A DNA stretch of 64,000 bases, taken from Novosphingobium resinovorum. Lineage in GTDB: Bacteria; Pseudomonadota; Alphaproteobacteria; Sphingomonadales; Sphingomonadaceae. The stretch spans positions 310,001-374,000 of the forward strand of contig NZ_BSFC01000011.1 in NCBI RefSeq assembly GCF_027922145.1. Reading direction: 5' to 3'. Each line of letters starts with the position of its first letter. Positions within the stretch are counted from its first letter, which is position 1. Positions 50,530 through 59,695 of this stretch are shown here, piece after piece. The notes under the pieces were generated by a model, which saw only the letters and a program-made list of their open reading frames with translations, made no database searches and was not told the DNA's origin. The position numbers and the translations under genes were made by a program.

Positions 50530-52854
50530 TCAATTGCGCAGCGGCTTGCCGGTTTCGAGCATGTGCTCCACCCGGGCGATCGAGCGCGGACTGCGGACCA
50601 GCCGCATGAAAGCCTCGCGCTCCAGCTTGAGCAGTTCCTGTTCGCTCACCACATCGACCAGATCGGCCTCGCCGCCGGTCAGCACCGTCGCCAGCGCGTC
50701 GGAGACGACCATGTCGTAGTCAGTGGCCTTGCCCTGCTTGCGAAAGCCCTCGGCCGCCATCGACAGCGCGGTGCGGCCACTCTCGCCGGGCAGGCGGAAG
50801 TGCGGGGCCTCGCGCGGCTTGTAGCCATCGACCAGCGACAACGCCTTCTGCTTTGCATCGTAGAGCAGGCGATCGCGGTTCATGGTGATCGCATCGTCGG
50901 CGCGTAGGAACAGCATCTCCTTCGCCTGCGCGGCCGACTTCGATACCGAGGCGGTGGACACCGTCTCGAACACCTTGGCCACCGCAGGCATCGGCCCCCT
51001 GGGCATCATCGGATTGCTCTGCCAGCGGTCGAGCAATTCGCCATTGCCGCCCCAGCCCGGGACAAGGCCGACGCCGCACTCGACGAGGCCCATGTACAGC
51101 TCGGCATGGGCCTGGATCGCGTCGCAGTGGAGCAGGATCTCGCACCCGCCGCCCAGCGCCATGCCCGCCGGCGCGCCGACCACCGGGAACGGCGCGTACT
51201 TGAGGCCCTTGTACGCCATCTGTCCACCGGCGACGAGCTTCTCGATCTCGCTCCACGCGGCGATGTTCACCGCGAAGATCGCGAGGCCGAGGTTGGCCCC
51301 GGCCGAGAAGTTGTCGGCGTCGGTGTAGACGACCAGAGCCTTGTACTTCGCTGCCACCAGCGGGATCGCCTCGACGATCAGCTTCATCACCTCGCCGTCG
51401 AGCGCGTTCATCTTGCCGGTGAATTCGAGCGCGGTGACGCCGTCGCCGATGTCCCACAACGCGGCGGAGGCGTTACGGAGCAGTGGTTTGCCTGCCAGCT
51501 TCACGTCGGCGAGGCTGAGGACGCCTTGTGGGCGCTTAATGTCACTGTAGGTGCCGTTGAGTGCCAGTGCCTGCCGCACGCCGTTTTCGACGCGATAGAA
51601 CGGCCTGTCGCCCGCGACCTTCAAGATTTCAGGGACGGGTTTTCCTTCGGATTCAAGGCGCTGCGCCAGCCAGGCGGCGCCCAGCTTGTCGATCATCTCG
51701 AACGGCCCGGCCTTCCAGTTGTAGCCGAGCTTCATCGCATCGTCGATCGCCACCACATCGTCCGCCGCCGACGGAATCAGCGAAGCCGCATAAGCCAGCG
51801 TCCCGCCCAGAACCGCCCAGGCATAGTCGCCGATCGGCCCCTTGGTCTCGACGAGCGCACGCAGGTCGCCGCGCGATGCCTTGCCCGAGGGACCGGCAGC
51901 GCGGATGGTCTCGCGGTACTCGCCGGTAGCAAGGTCGATGGTCTCCTTACGGCGGCCCATCTCCTTGTTAAGTCGGTAGAATCCACCCTTGCCCTTGCGT
52001 CCGGTATAGCCGTCGGCGATCATCTTTTCGATAAGCGGATGGCTGCGCGCGATGGCGTGGTAGGGGTCGTCCTTGGGCAGCGTCGAAGTAAGGCTGGCCT
52101 GCAGATGCGGCATCAGATCGATGCCGACGAGATCGACGAGACCGAAAATTCCGGTCTTGGGCACGCCCATGGGCTTGCCCGCGACGGCATCGGCCAGTTC
52201 GACGCTCAAGCCTTGGTCGAAGGCCGCGTTGAGGCCCAGCTGGATCCAGTAAGTGCCTATGCGATTGGCAATAAATCCCGGCGTGTCCTTGGCTTTCACC
52301 ACCGTCTTGCCCATCGCCACGTCGGCGAACTGCTCGACCTTGGCGGCGACACCGGCGTCGGTATCCGGCCCGGTCACGATCTCCAGCAGCCGCATGTAGC
52401 GCGGCGGGTTGAAGAAGTGGGTGATGAGGAAGTCGCGCTTGAAGGCGTCAGACCGGCCATCGACCAGCTGCGCCAGCGGGATCGTCGAGGTGTTGGACGA
52501 CACCGCCGTCCCCTCGCGCTTCACCGCCTCAAGCCTGGCGTAAAGGCCCTGCTTGATGTCGAGGCGTTCGATGACGGCCTCGATCACCCAGTCGCATTCG
52601 GTAATCTTTTCAAGGTGATCCTCGATGTTTCCGGTCTCGACGAGCTTGGCGGCGGCCTTGCTCATGAACGGCGCGGGCTCGGTCTTGAGCATCTTCGCCA
52701 CCGCGCCTTCGGCCACGGCATTGCGGTTCGCGCCGTCCTTCGGGACGATGTCGAGCAGCAGCACCGGCACGCCCGCATTGGCGACTTGTGCGGCGATCCC
52801 GGCACCCATGGTGCCCGCGCCGATGACGCAGACTTTCTTGATGGAGCCGCTCAT
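50530..52854 (-). CDS. Fused 3-hydroxyacyl-CoA dehydrogenase/enoyl-CoA hydratase (FadN-type order)
   Basis: A 774-residue bifunctional beta-oxidation enzyme. The NAD-binding dehydrogenase half comes first (VCVIGAGTMGAGIAAQVANA; later THFFNPPRYMRLLEIVTG), and the hydratase-like half last (PAGMALGGGCEILLHCDAIQ, then VECGVGLVPGWGG). This order is that of FadN and the reverse of FadB/FadJ. The ATG at 52854 overlaps the thiolase stop (ATGA), so the two are made together. Confidence 0.94.
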   Translation of the reverse strand: MSGSIKKVCVIGAGTMGAGIAAQVANAGVPVLLLDIVPKDGANRNAVAEGAVAKMLKTEPAPFMSKAAAKLVETGNIEDHLEKITECDWVIEAVIERLDIKQGLYARLEAVKREGTAVSSNTSTIPLAQLVDGRSDAFKRDFLITHFFNPPRYMRLLEIVTGPDTDAGVAAKVEQFADVAMGKTVVKAKDTPGFIANRIGTYWIQLGLNAAFDQGLSVELADAVAGKPMGVPKTGIFGLVDLVGIDLMPHLQASLTSTLPKDDPYHAIARSHPLIEKMIADGYTGRKGKGGFYRLNKEMGRRKETIDLATGEYRETIRAAGPSGKASRGDLRALVETKGPIGDYAWAVLGGTLAYAASLIPSAADDVVAIDDAMKLGYNWKAGPFEMIDKLGAAWLAQRLESEGKPVPEILKVAGDRPFYRVENGVRQALALNGTYSDIKRPQGVLSLADVKLAGKPLLRNASAALWDIGDGVTALEFTGKMNALDGEVMKLIVEAIPLVAAKYKALVVYTDADNFSAGANLGLAIFAVNIAAWSEIEKLVAGGQMAYKGLKYAPFPVVGAPAGMALGGGCEILLHCDAIQAHAELYMGLVECGVGLVPGWGGNGELLDRWQSNPMMPRGPMPAVAKVFETVSTASVSKSAAQAKEMLFLRADDAITMNRDRLLYDAKQKALSLVDGYKPREAPHFRLPGESGRTALSMAAEGFRKQGKATDYDMVVSDALATVLTGGEADLVDVVSEQELLKLEREAFMRLVRSPRSIARVEHMLETGKPLRN

Positions 52855-53987
52855 TCCACGGCCTCCAGAACGGTGGCGATACCCTGACCGCCGCCGATGC
52901 ACTGGCTGGCGAGCGCGTACTTGCCGCCCTCGCGCTTGAGCAGCGAGGCCGCCTTGCCGACGATGCGCGCGCCGGTCGCGCCGAGCGGGTGGCCGATGGC
53001 GATCGCGCCGCCGTCGATGTTCACCTTGGCGGTGTCGAGGCCCAGATCCTTGATGCAGGCAAGTGCCTGAGATGCAAAGGCTTCGTTGAGTTCCACGACG
53101 TCGAGGTCACCGGCGGAAATCCCCGCGCGCTCCAGCGCCTTCTGGCTGGAGAGGATCGGGCCAAGGCCCATCGTCTCGGGCGCGCAGCCGGAAATCGCCA
53201 CCGACTTGATGCGGGCGAGGATCGGCAAGCCGTGGGCGCGCGCGTATTCCTCGGTGGTCACCAGCACCGCGCTGGCGCCGTCGGTCAGCGGCGAAGACGT
53301 GCCCGCCGTCACCGAACCGTTGGCATCGAACGCGGGCTTGAGGCCAGCAAGGGCTTCAGCGGTGGTTTCGGGACGGATCGTACCATCTTCGCTGACGGTG
53401 CCGCCCTTGGTTTCGATGGGCACGATCTCGTCGGCCAGCTTGCCTGCTTCGCGCGCGGCGGCGGCCTTCTTCTGGCTCTCGACGGCGAGCGCTTCCTGTT
53501 CGCCGCGCGAAATCTGATACTGGGTGGCGACGTTTTCGGCCGTCTCGCCCATGCCGATGTAAGCGGCGGTCGACCTGGCCAGCGCCGGGTTCGGCAGCGG
53601 ATTGAAGCCGCTCATCGGCACCCGGCTCATCGATTCGATACCGGCGCAGATGAACACCTCGCCAGCCCCTACGGCGATCTGACCCATGGCGATGTGAATC
53701 GCGCTCATCGAGGAGCCGCAGAAACGGTTCACCGTCATCCCGCCGACCGACTGCGGCAGTCCCGCAATCTGGCCGATCAGGCGCGCGACATTAAGCCCCT
53801 GCTCTCCCTCGGGAAAAGCGCAGCCCACGATGATGTCCTCGATATCGGCGGGCTCCACGCCGGTCTTGGAAATCAGCCCCCGGATCACCTGCGCGGCGAG
53901 GTCGTCGGGGCGGACGCGGGCCAGTGCGCCCTTGTTGGCCAAGTGAAACGGCGAACGGGCGTAGCCCGCGATCACGACGCTTTGCAT
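52851..53987 (-). CDS. Thiolase (acetyl-CoA acyltransferase)
   Basis: A 378-residue thiolase for the last step of beta-oxidation. Active sites: acylated Cys90 in NRFCGSSMSAIH, the His of AIGHPLGATGARIVG and the second Cys in SQCIGGGQG. The ATG at 53987 has GAGAGGA upstream and gives the standard N-terminus (VVIAGYARSPFH); an in-frame start 48 bp earlier is less likely. First gene of the minus-strand beta-oxidation run; its promoter should be in the 219-bp gap shared with the DUF2147 gene. Confidence 0.95.
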   Translation of the reverse strand: MQSVVIAGYARSPFHLANKGALARVRPDDLAAQVIRGLISKTGVEPADIEDIIVGCAFPEGEQGLNVARLIGQIAGLPQSVGGMTVNRFCGSSMSAIHIAMGQIAVGAGEVFICAGIESMSRVPMSGFNPLPNPALARSTAAYIGMGETAENVATQYQISRGEQEALAVESQKKAAAAREAGKLADEIVPIETKGGTVSEDGTIRPETTAEALAGLKPAFDANGSVTAGTSSPLTDGASAVLVTTEEYARAHGLPILARIKSVAISGCAPETMGLGPILSSQKALERAGISAGDLDVVELNEAFASQALACIKDLGLDTAKVNIDGGAIAIGHPLGATGARIVGKAASLLKREGGKYALASQCIGGGQGIATVLEAVE

Positions 53988-54206
53988 GCATTCCTCTCCA
54001 TGGGCGGACCCGGCCGGCTTGAGTGCCGAATCCATAGCGATCCTCGTTCTCCCGAACGTCTTCCCTTAAGGTGCGAATCTTTCCCTATACGTCAAGCAAA
54101 TTTTGGGATATGCTGAGTCCATCCGGTCGGGATCGGTCGTCACCTGCGAAGTCAGGGGCACGGTTCCAGCTTAGAAATCCGGGCGAGAGAGATGGAGAGG
54201 TCGCAA

Positions 54207-54647
54207 ATGCACTTCCTTAAACTTACAACGCTGGCGTTGGGTTCCAGCGCTGCGATCGTCGCCGCATCGCCGGTGCTGGCGGCGGATGCGGGCGCGCTGG
54301 CAGGCTCGTGGCGCACGCCTGCCAAGCACGGCGTGGTCGAGATCGAACGCTGCGGCGGCTCGATCTGCGGCAAGCTGGTGTCTTCCGAGAACATCCTGAA
54401 GAACCCGGAACTCAAGGACATCAACAACAAGGACGCATCCAAGCGCGACCGCCGCCTCAAGGGACTTCAGATCCTCGGCGGCTTCAAGCAGGACGGCAAC
54501 GCCTGGTCGGGCGGGACGATCTACAACCCGGAAGACGGCGGCACCTACAAGGCCACGATCACCCCGGCGGGCGCGGACACCCTCAAGCTCAAGGGCTGCA
54601 TCGTCTGGCCGCTATGCAAAACCCAGACATGGACGCGGATCAAGTAG
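54207..54647 (+). CDS. DUF2147 periplasmic protein
   Basis: A 146-residue exported protein of the DUF2147 family. After the signal peptide (LTTLALGSSAAIVAASPVLA) comes the family pattern LAGSWRTPAKHGVVEIERCG, ILGGFKQDGNAWSGGTIYNP and a C-terminal KGCIVWPLCKTQTWTR. The ATG at 54207 follows GGAGAGG. DUF2147 is a small lipocalin-like barrel domain often found near lipid genes; here it precedes fadL and fadD and may handle fatty acids in the periplasm (inference). Confidence 0.85.
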   Translation: MHFLKLTTLALGSSAAIVAASPVLAADAGALAGSWRTPAKHGVVEIERCGGSICGKLVSSENILKNPELKDINNKDASKRDRRLKGLQILGGFKQDGNAWSGGTIYNPEDGGTYKATITPAGADTLKLKGCIVWPLCKTQTWTRIK

Positions 54648-54701
54648 GCCGCGCGGCAGTTAAGTAGCTGCCAAAAAGCAATTACCTAGGGAGAGTACCG
54701 A

Positions 54702-56000
54702 ATGCATACCAAGTACAACCGCATCTTCCTTGCGAGCGCGGCCAGCGTCGTCGCCTTCGCGTGGAGCGGATCGGCGAGCGCGCAGGCGTTCTACCTTCAG
54801 GAGCAGTCCGTCCGCGGACAGGGCCGCGCCTTCTCGGGCGAGGCGGCTGATACCGGCGTCGATTCTCTCTGGTGGAACCCGGCTTCGATCGCGGGCATGC
54901 AGGGCGGCGAGGCATCCGTGCGCGCCAGCGCCATCCTGCCGCGCGGCAAGGTCGTGGACAACGGGACCGTGATCGTGCGCCCGCTGCAGGCCCCGGCCTC
55001 GGTCGGCGGCAATCCGGTGGCGAAGAACCCGATCGATAACGGCTACCTGCCTTCGGGAGCGATCGCCTATGGGTTCGGCCGCGTGGCGGTGGGCCTGTCG
55101 CTGACGGCACCCTATTCGTTCACCACCGACTACGACGCCGACAGCTGGGCGCGCTACAGCGCCGACAAGACCAAGCTGCGCACGTACGACATCCAGCCCT
55201 CGATCGCGGTGGAACTGGCCAAGGGCCTATACATCGGCGGCGCGGCGAACATCGAATATGTCGATGCGACGCTGGGCAACTACCTTCCCAACCTGTCGCC
55301 GCTGCTGGCGGATGGGCACCAGACGCTCAAGGGCAATGGCTGGGATGTGGGCTGGTCGGCAGGCGTGCAGTACCATGACGGCCCGGTCTCGCTGGGCTTC
55401 GCGTACAAGTCCTCGATCAAGCACAAGCTGGACGGCACGGTGACGCTCGAAGGTCTGGCCGGTCCTCTCGCCACGCAGAACGGCACGATCGACGCCAAGG
55501 CTTCGTTCAGCACGCCGTGGATGATCATCGGCAGCGCCCGCGCGCAGATGAGCAAGAGCCTGACCCTCAACGCGCAGGTCGTGCGCATGGGCTGGAGCGA
55601 GTTCGACACCATCGACATCGGCGCGCCGATCAACCAGTCGATCCCCGAGAACTACCGCAACAGCTGGACCTGGGCGATCGGCGCCGATTATCAGGTCAAT
55701 CCGCAGTGGGTCCTGCGCACCGGCTTCCAGCGCGGCATCACCCCAACTCAGGACGGCAATCGCGACGCGCGCGTGCCTGACAGCAACCGCTGGAACTTCT
55801 CGGCAGGCACCAGCTATTCGCCGAGCCCGGCCTTCACCATCGACGCGGCGGCTTCGTACATCACCTTCAAGGACGCGCCGATCGACCGCATCACCGCTGC
55901 CTATGCGGGCACGGCGGTGCAGACGCCGGTGATCACCAACGGCGAGCTGAAGGACGCTTCCGCTCTTGTCTTCTCCCTCGGCGCAAGGATGCACTTCTAA
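54702..56000 (+). CDS. FadL/TodX-type outer-membrane fatty-acid transporter
   Basis: A 432-residue outer-membrane beta-barrel of the OMPP1/FadL family. The signal peptide ends SGSASAQ; the mature N-terminus FYLQEQSVRGQGRAFSGEAA and SLWWNPASIAGM form the hatch with the conserved NPA motif. The C-terminus ends in Phe (LGARMHF). The stop overlaps the fadD start (TAATG), so uptake and activation of long-chain fatty acids are coupled. Confidence 0.95.
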   Translation: MHTKYNRIFLASAASVVAFAWSGSASAQAFYLQEQSVRGQGRAFSGEAADTGVDSLWWNPASIAGMQGGEASVRASAILPRGKVVDNGTVIVRPLQAPASVGGNPVAKNPIDNGYLPSGAIAYGFGRVAVGLSLTAPYSFTTDYDADSWARYSADKTKLRTYDIQPSIAVELAKGLYIGGAANIEYVDATLGNYLPNLSPLLADGHQTLKGNGWDVGWSAGVQYHDGPVSLGFAYKSSIKHKLDGTVTLEGLAGPLATQNGTIDAKASFSTPWMIIGSARAQMSKSLTLNAQVVRMGWSEFDTIDIGAPINQSIPENYRNSWTWAIGADYQVNPQWVLRTGFQRGITPTQDGNRDARVPDSNRWNFSAGTSYSPSPAFTIDAAASYITFKDAPIDRITAAYAGTAVQTPVITNGELKDASALVFSLGARMHF

Positions 56001-57718
56001 TGATCGACGCGGCGACGATCGGCGGGGTCGCTCCCGCCACTGCCTCCTCAACGACGGACGAGATGCCGCCGATCGCGCCGCGTCTTCTGACCGACCTGCT
56101 CGACCATGCAGTAGAAGCGCATGGAGCATGGTCGGCGGTCGACTTCATGGGCCGCAAGTGGACATATTCGGAAATCGGCGCGCTTGCGAAGCGTGCCGCC
56201 CGCGGCCTGCAGGACCTTGGTGTCACCAAGGGCACCCGTGTCGGCCTGTGCCTGCCCAATACGCCCTACTACGTGGTCGCCTATTTCGCGGTTCTGCGGA
56301 TTGGCGCTGTCGTGGTGAACTTCAACCCGCTCTACACCGAGCGCGAGATGGCGCATCAGGTCACCGACTCCGGCTGCGAGGTGATGATCGCCACCGATCT
56401 CGCGCTCTGCCTGCCCAAGCTGGAGCCGCTGGTCGGCAAGACCTGTCTCAAGCGCGTGGTCGTCTGCCCCTTCGCCGACGCCCTGCCCGCGATCAAGCGC
56501 CGCGCCTTCCTGCTCTTCAAGCGCCACGACATCGCGCATGAGCCGCACGACTTGCGCTATGCGCGCTGGGCCAACCTGATCGCCCGCGATGCAGAGCCGG
56601 ACCCGGTCGAACGCCATCCCAACGACCTCGCGGTGCTGCAGTACACTGGCGGCACCACCGGCGTGCCCAAGGGCGCGATGCTCAGCCACGCGAACCTGGC
56701 CGCCAACTCGGCGCAGATGATCGCGCATGTCGGCCACATGCCCGAGCATCAGGAGCGCACGCTGGGTGTGCTCCCGCTGTTCCACGTCTTCGCGCTGACG
56801 ACGGTGCTGAACTACTCGGTCGACACGGCGGCGGAGATGATCCTGCTCCCGCGCTTCGAGATGAAGTCCTTCCTCGCCACCGCCAAGCGCACGAAGCCGA
56901 CGCAGTTCTTCGGGGTGCCGACGCTCTACACCGCGCTCAACCACCAGCAGCTTCACGGCGAGTTCGACAATGTGCGCGTCTGCATCTCCGGCGGCGCGCC
57001 CCTGCCGCTCGAAATACGCCGCGAGTTCGAGGAGAAGACCGGGGTGAACGTCGTCGAGGGCTATGGCCTCTCCGAAGCCAGCCCAATCATCGCCTGCAAC
57101 CCGCTCGAAGGACTGGTCAAGGACAACGCCTGCGGCCCCGCCTTCCCCGGCACCGCGCTGGAAATCCGCGATCCCTCCGACCCCACCCGCCTCTGCGCGC
57201 CCGGCGAAAAGGGCGAAGTCTGCGCGCGCGGCCCGCAGATCATGCAGGGCTACTGGGGCCGTCCCGAGGACACCGAGAAGACCTTCATCTACGGTGCCCT
57301 GCGCACCGGCGACATCGGCTATCTGGATGAGGACGGCTATCTGTTCCTCGTCGACCGGATCAAGGACGTGATCCTCTGCGGGGGCTATAATGTCTATCCG
57401 CGCATCATCGAGGAAGCGCTCTACGAGCATCCGATGGTCGCCGAGGCGGTCGTGATCGGCATCCCCGATGCCTATCGCGGGCAGGCTCCCAAGGCCTTCG
57501 TGGTGCTGCACGGGGGGGACATCCTGGATCAGGAGACATTGCTGGACTTCCTGCGCGAACGGCTGAACAAGATCGAGATGCCCGCCTCGATCGAGTTCCG
57601 GGATTCGCTCCCCAAGACCATGGTAGGCAAGCTGTCCAAAAAAGACCTCGTCGCGGAAGAAGCTGCCAAGCGTGAGGGCCAAAACTCTGGCCAAGGCTCG
57701 GGCGGAACCGCAGCTTGA
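56000..57718 (+). CDS. fadD: Long-chain fatty acid-CoA ligase
   Basis: A 572-residue AMP-forming acyl-CoA synthetase. Motifs: the P-loop-like LQYTGGTTGVPKGAM, VVEGYGLSEASPIIACNP and the hinge region RTGDIGYLDEDGYLFLVDRI; the catalytic Lys lies in the C-terminal TMVGKLSKKDL. The tight link to fadL supports exogenous fatty acids as substrate. The downstream MerR gene overlaps by 4 nt (TTGA). Confidence 0.95.
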   Translation: MIDAATIGGVAPATASSTTDEMPPIAPRLLTDLLDHAVEAHGAWSAVDFMGRKWTYSEIGALAKRAARGLQDLGVTKGTRVGLCLPNTPYYVVAYFAVLRIGAVVVNFNPLYTEREMAHQVTDSGCEVMIATDLALCLPKLEPLVGKTCLKRVVVCPFADALPAIKRRAFLLFKRHDIAHEPHDLRYARWANLIARDAEPDPVERHPNDLAVLQYTGGTTGVPKGAMLSHANLAANSAQMIAHVGHMPEHQERTLGVLPLFHVFALTTVLNYSVDTAAEMILLPRFEMKSFLATAKRTKPTQFFGVPTLYTALNHQQLHGEFDNVRVCISGGAPLPLEIRREFEEKTGVNVVEGYGLSEASPIIACNPLEGLVKDNACGPAFPGTALEIRDPSDPTRLCAPGEKGEVCARGPQIMQGYWGRPEDTEKTFIYGALRTGDIGYLDEDGYLFLVDRIKDVILCGGYNVYPRIIEEALYEHPMVAEAVVIGIPDAYRGQAPKAFVVLHGGDILDQETLLDFLRERLNKIEMPASIEFRDSLPKTMVGKLSKKDLVAEEAAKREGQNSGQGSGGTAA

Positions 57719-58134
57719 GCGCCGCGCCCGCTCCCGAACCGCCGCAACTTCTGGGCATCCAGGAGGCCGCAACCCTGCTCGGCGTGACGATGCGCACCTT
57801 GCGCTTCTATGAGGACAAGGGCCTGATCGCGCCGCAGAGGGTCGGCACCACCCGCATCTATTCGCGGCGCGAGGTCGGGCGAATGCAGTTGATCCTGCGC
57901 GGCAAGCGGCTCGGCTTCTCGATCCGCGAGATCAAGGAGTTCCTCGATCTCTACGACGTCGATCCCGAGCATCACGAACAGGTCCGCGCCCTCAAATCCA
58001 AGGTCGGCGAGCGTATCGCCGACTTGCGCAAGCAGAAGCGGGCGATCGACCAGACACTGGAGGAACTGCTCTCGATCGAGCGGCAGGCCCTTGCGTGGCT
58101 CGAAGGCTCCCCGCTAAGGCCCGTCGATGACTGA
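57715..58134 (+). CDS. MerR-family regulator of fatty-acid or acyl-CoA genes
   Basis: A 139-residue regulator with an N-terminal MerR helix-turn-helix (LLGIQEAATLLGVTMRTLRF, YEDKGLIAPQRVGTTRIYSR) and a C-terminal coiled coil (residues ~85-125) for dimerisation. It has no metal-binding Cys set, so it fits the group controlling fatty-acid or branched-chain acyl-CoA breakdown. It starts with a TTG overlapping the fadD stop. The targets are probably the surrounding beta-oxidation genes. Confidence 0.88.
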   Translation: MSAAPAPEPPQLLGIQEAATLLGVTMRTLRFYEDKGLIAPQRVGTTRIYSRREVGRMQLILRGKRLGFSIREIKEFLDLYDVDPEHHEQVRALKSKVGERIADLRKQKRAIDQTLEELLSIERQALAWLEGSPLRPVDD

Positions 58135-58999
58135 CCCTGCTGCTGCCGTCGCCGAACTGCGCGCCCTCCTCGAAGTCGAGGAGATCGACACCGACCTGTT
58201 CCGCGGCGGCGCCTCGGAGGAACGGCCCGGCCGCGTGTTCGGCGGCCTCGTGGTGGCGCAGGCGCTGGCGGCCGCCGCACGCGATCTGGCGGGCAGCGAT
58301 CGGCAGGCCCATTCGCTCCACGCCTATTTCCTGCGTGCCGGGGACACGACGCGGCCGATCATCTACCGCGTGCTGCGCGACTTCGACGGCGGCAGCTTCG
58401 CCAACCGGCGCGTCGTGGCGATGCAGGGCGGCAAGCCGATCCTCAACCTGGCGGCCTCGTTCCATCGGCGCGAGGACGGCTTCGCCCACGCCGCCGCCAT
58501 GACGCAAGTGCCCTCGCCCGAGCAGTGCCCGGACCTCGTCACGGCACTCGCGGCGACGGGCCAGAAATTCCCGCAGGCCATGCTCGACCGCCTCGCCGCG
58601 TTCGAGATCCGGCCCGGCCCGCCTGCCGTGCAGGGCTCGGATACCCCTCACCAGTTCCTGTGGTTCAGGCTGGCCGCGCCGATCGACAGCGACGAAGTGC
58701 TCAGGCGCGTCGTGCTAACTTATGCGAGCGACTTCGCACTCGTTTCCACGGCGATCCTGCCCCATTCGAAGGCCATTTTCTCGCCCGGCATGCAGGTCGC
58801 CAGCCTCGACCATGCGGTGTGGTTCCATTCCACTCCGCCGGTGGACGACTGGCTGCTCTATGCGATGGACAGCCCCTGGGCCGGCCACGCGAGGGGCTTT
58901 GCGCGCGGCGCGCTTTACGACCGGGCGGGAACGCTGGTCGCCAGCGTAGCGCAGGAAGGACTCTGCCGCGCCGTCCCTACTCAGGAACCGACCGCGTAG
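58127..58999 (+). CDS. tesB: Acyl-CoA thioesterase II
   Basis: A 290-residue double-hotdog thioesterase that hydrolyses acyl-CoA to free acid and CoA. Family blocks: GRVFGGLVVAQALAAAAR, HSLHAYFLRAGDTTRPIIYR, SLDHAVWFHSTPPVDDWLLY and the C-terminal AQEGLCR with the catalytic Gln. It overlaps the MerR gene by 8 nt and, tail to tail, the TetR gene by 19 nt. It may vent excess acyl-CoA during growth on fatty acids. Confidence 0.95.
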   Translation: MTDPAAAVAELRALLEVEEIDTDLFRGGASEERPGRVFGGLVVAQALAAAARDLAGSDRQAHSLHAYFLRAGDTTRPIIYRVLRDFDGGSFANRRVVAMQGGKPILNLAASFHRREDGFAHAAAMTQVPSPEQCPDLVTALAATGQKFPQAMLDRLAAFEIRPGPPAVQGSDTPHQFLWFRLAAPIDSDEVLRRVVLTYASDFALVSTAILPHSKAIFSPGMQVASLDHAVWFHSTPPVDDWLLYAMDSPWAGHARGFARGALYDRAGTLVASVAQEGLCRAVPTQEPTA

Positions 59000-59556
59000 A
59001 CCCCGAGGATCTGGTCGGCGACTTCATCGAGGGTGAGGCGCCCCGGCCGATACCACTCGCTCGCCGAATTGAGCGTGGCGAGCAGCAGGATGCGATAGAT
59101 CACAGGATCGCGGCCCGGCTGCGATGGCAGCGCATCAATCAGGTCCGCGAACAGCCGCTCGAACGCATCGCGCCGTGCGACCAGTTGCACGCGCACGGCT
59201 TCGGGCACCGCGCGAAAGTCGTTCATCAGCGGCATCGTCAGCGAGGCCGGGTCGAGCTGGATCGCCAGCAGTACCCGGCACGCCGTGGCCAGCCGGGCGG
59301 CGGGCTCCTCCACCCCCTCGATCGCCACGCGGATGCGGTCTTCCGCCGCCTGCAGCGCCGCATCGTGGATGCGCACGAAAAGCGCGTCCTTGCTCTTGAT
59401 GTAGTGGTAGAGCGAGCCGCCCAGCAGGCCCACCCGCTCGCCGATGTCGCGAATGCTGGTCGCGGCATAGCCCCGCTCGGCGAAGAGGGCGGCGGCGGCA
59501 GCCACGACCTCGTCCTCGCGCGACGGGTTCGACTTGTCGGGATGGCGTACGTTCAT
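58981..59556 (-). CDS. TetR-family regulator
   Basis: A 191-residue regulator. The helix-turn-helix is REDEVVAAAAALFAERGYAA followed by TSIRDIGERVGLLGGSLYHY, then a variable ligand domain. The ATG at 59556 has AGGG upstream; a TTG at 59592 would add MPIGRPRANAGP, which looks like a natural TetR N-terminus but has no ribosome site. It is divergent from an acyl-CoA dehydrogenase, suggesting acyl-CoA-responsive repression of that gene. Confidence 0.9.
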   Translation of the reverse strand: MNVRHPDKSNPSREDEVVAAAAALFAERGYAATSIRDIGERVGLLGGSLYHYIKSKDALFVRIHDAALQAAEDRIRVAIEGVEEPAARLATACRVLLAIQLDPASLTMPLMNDFRAVPEAVRVQLVARRDAFERLFADLIDALPSQPGRDPVIYRILLLATLNSASEWYRPGRLTLDEVADQILGVYAVGS

Positions 59557-59629
59557 CGGCCCTGCGTTGGCGCGCGGACGGCCGATCGGCAAGGGAATTC
59601 ACGGTCTCTAACGTCACCACCTTGATTGT

Positions 59630-59639
59630 AACGATCGTT
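59630..59639. promoter_or_regulatory. Palindrome in the tetR/acyl-CoA dehydrogenase gap
   Basis: A perfect 10-bp palindrome AACGATCGTT lies in the gap of about 140 bp between the divergent genes, in an AT-richer patch (TTGATTGTAACGATCGTTTG). It is the best candidate for the TetR operator by eye. Confidence 0.45.
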
Positions 59640-59695
59640 TGGTACATTGACACCCAAAGCCGCGCAAGCGCGCAAGGACCACCGTGGAGACGATC

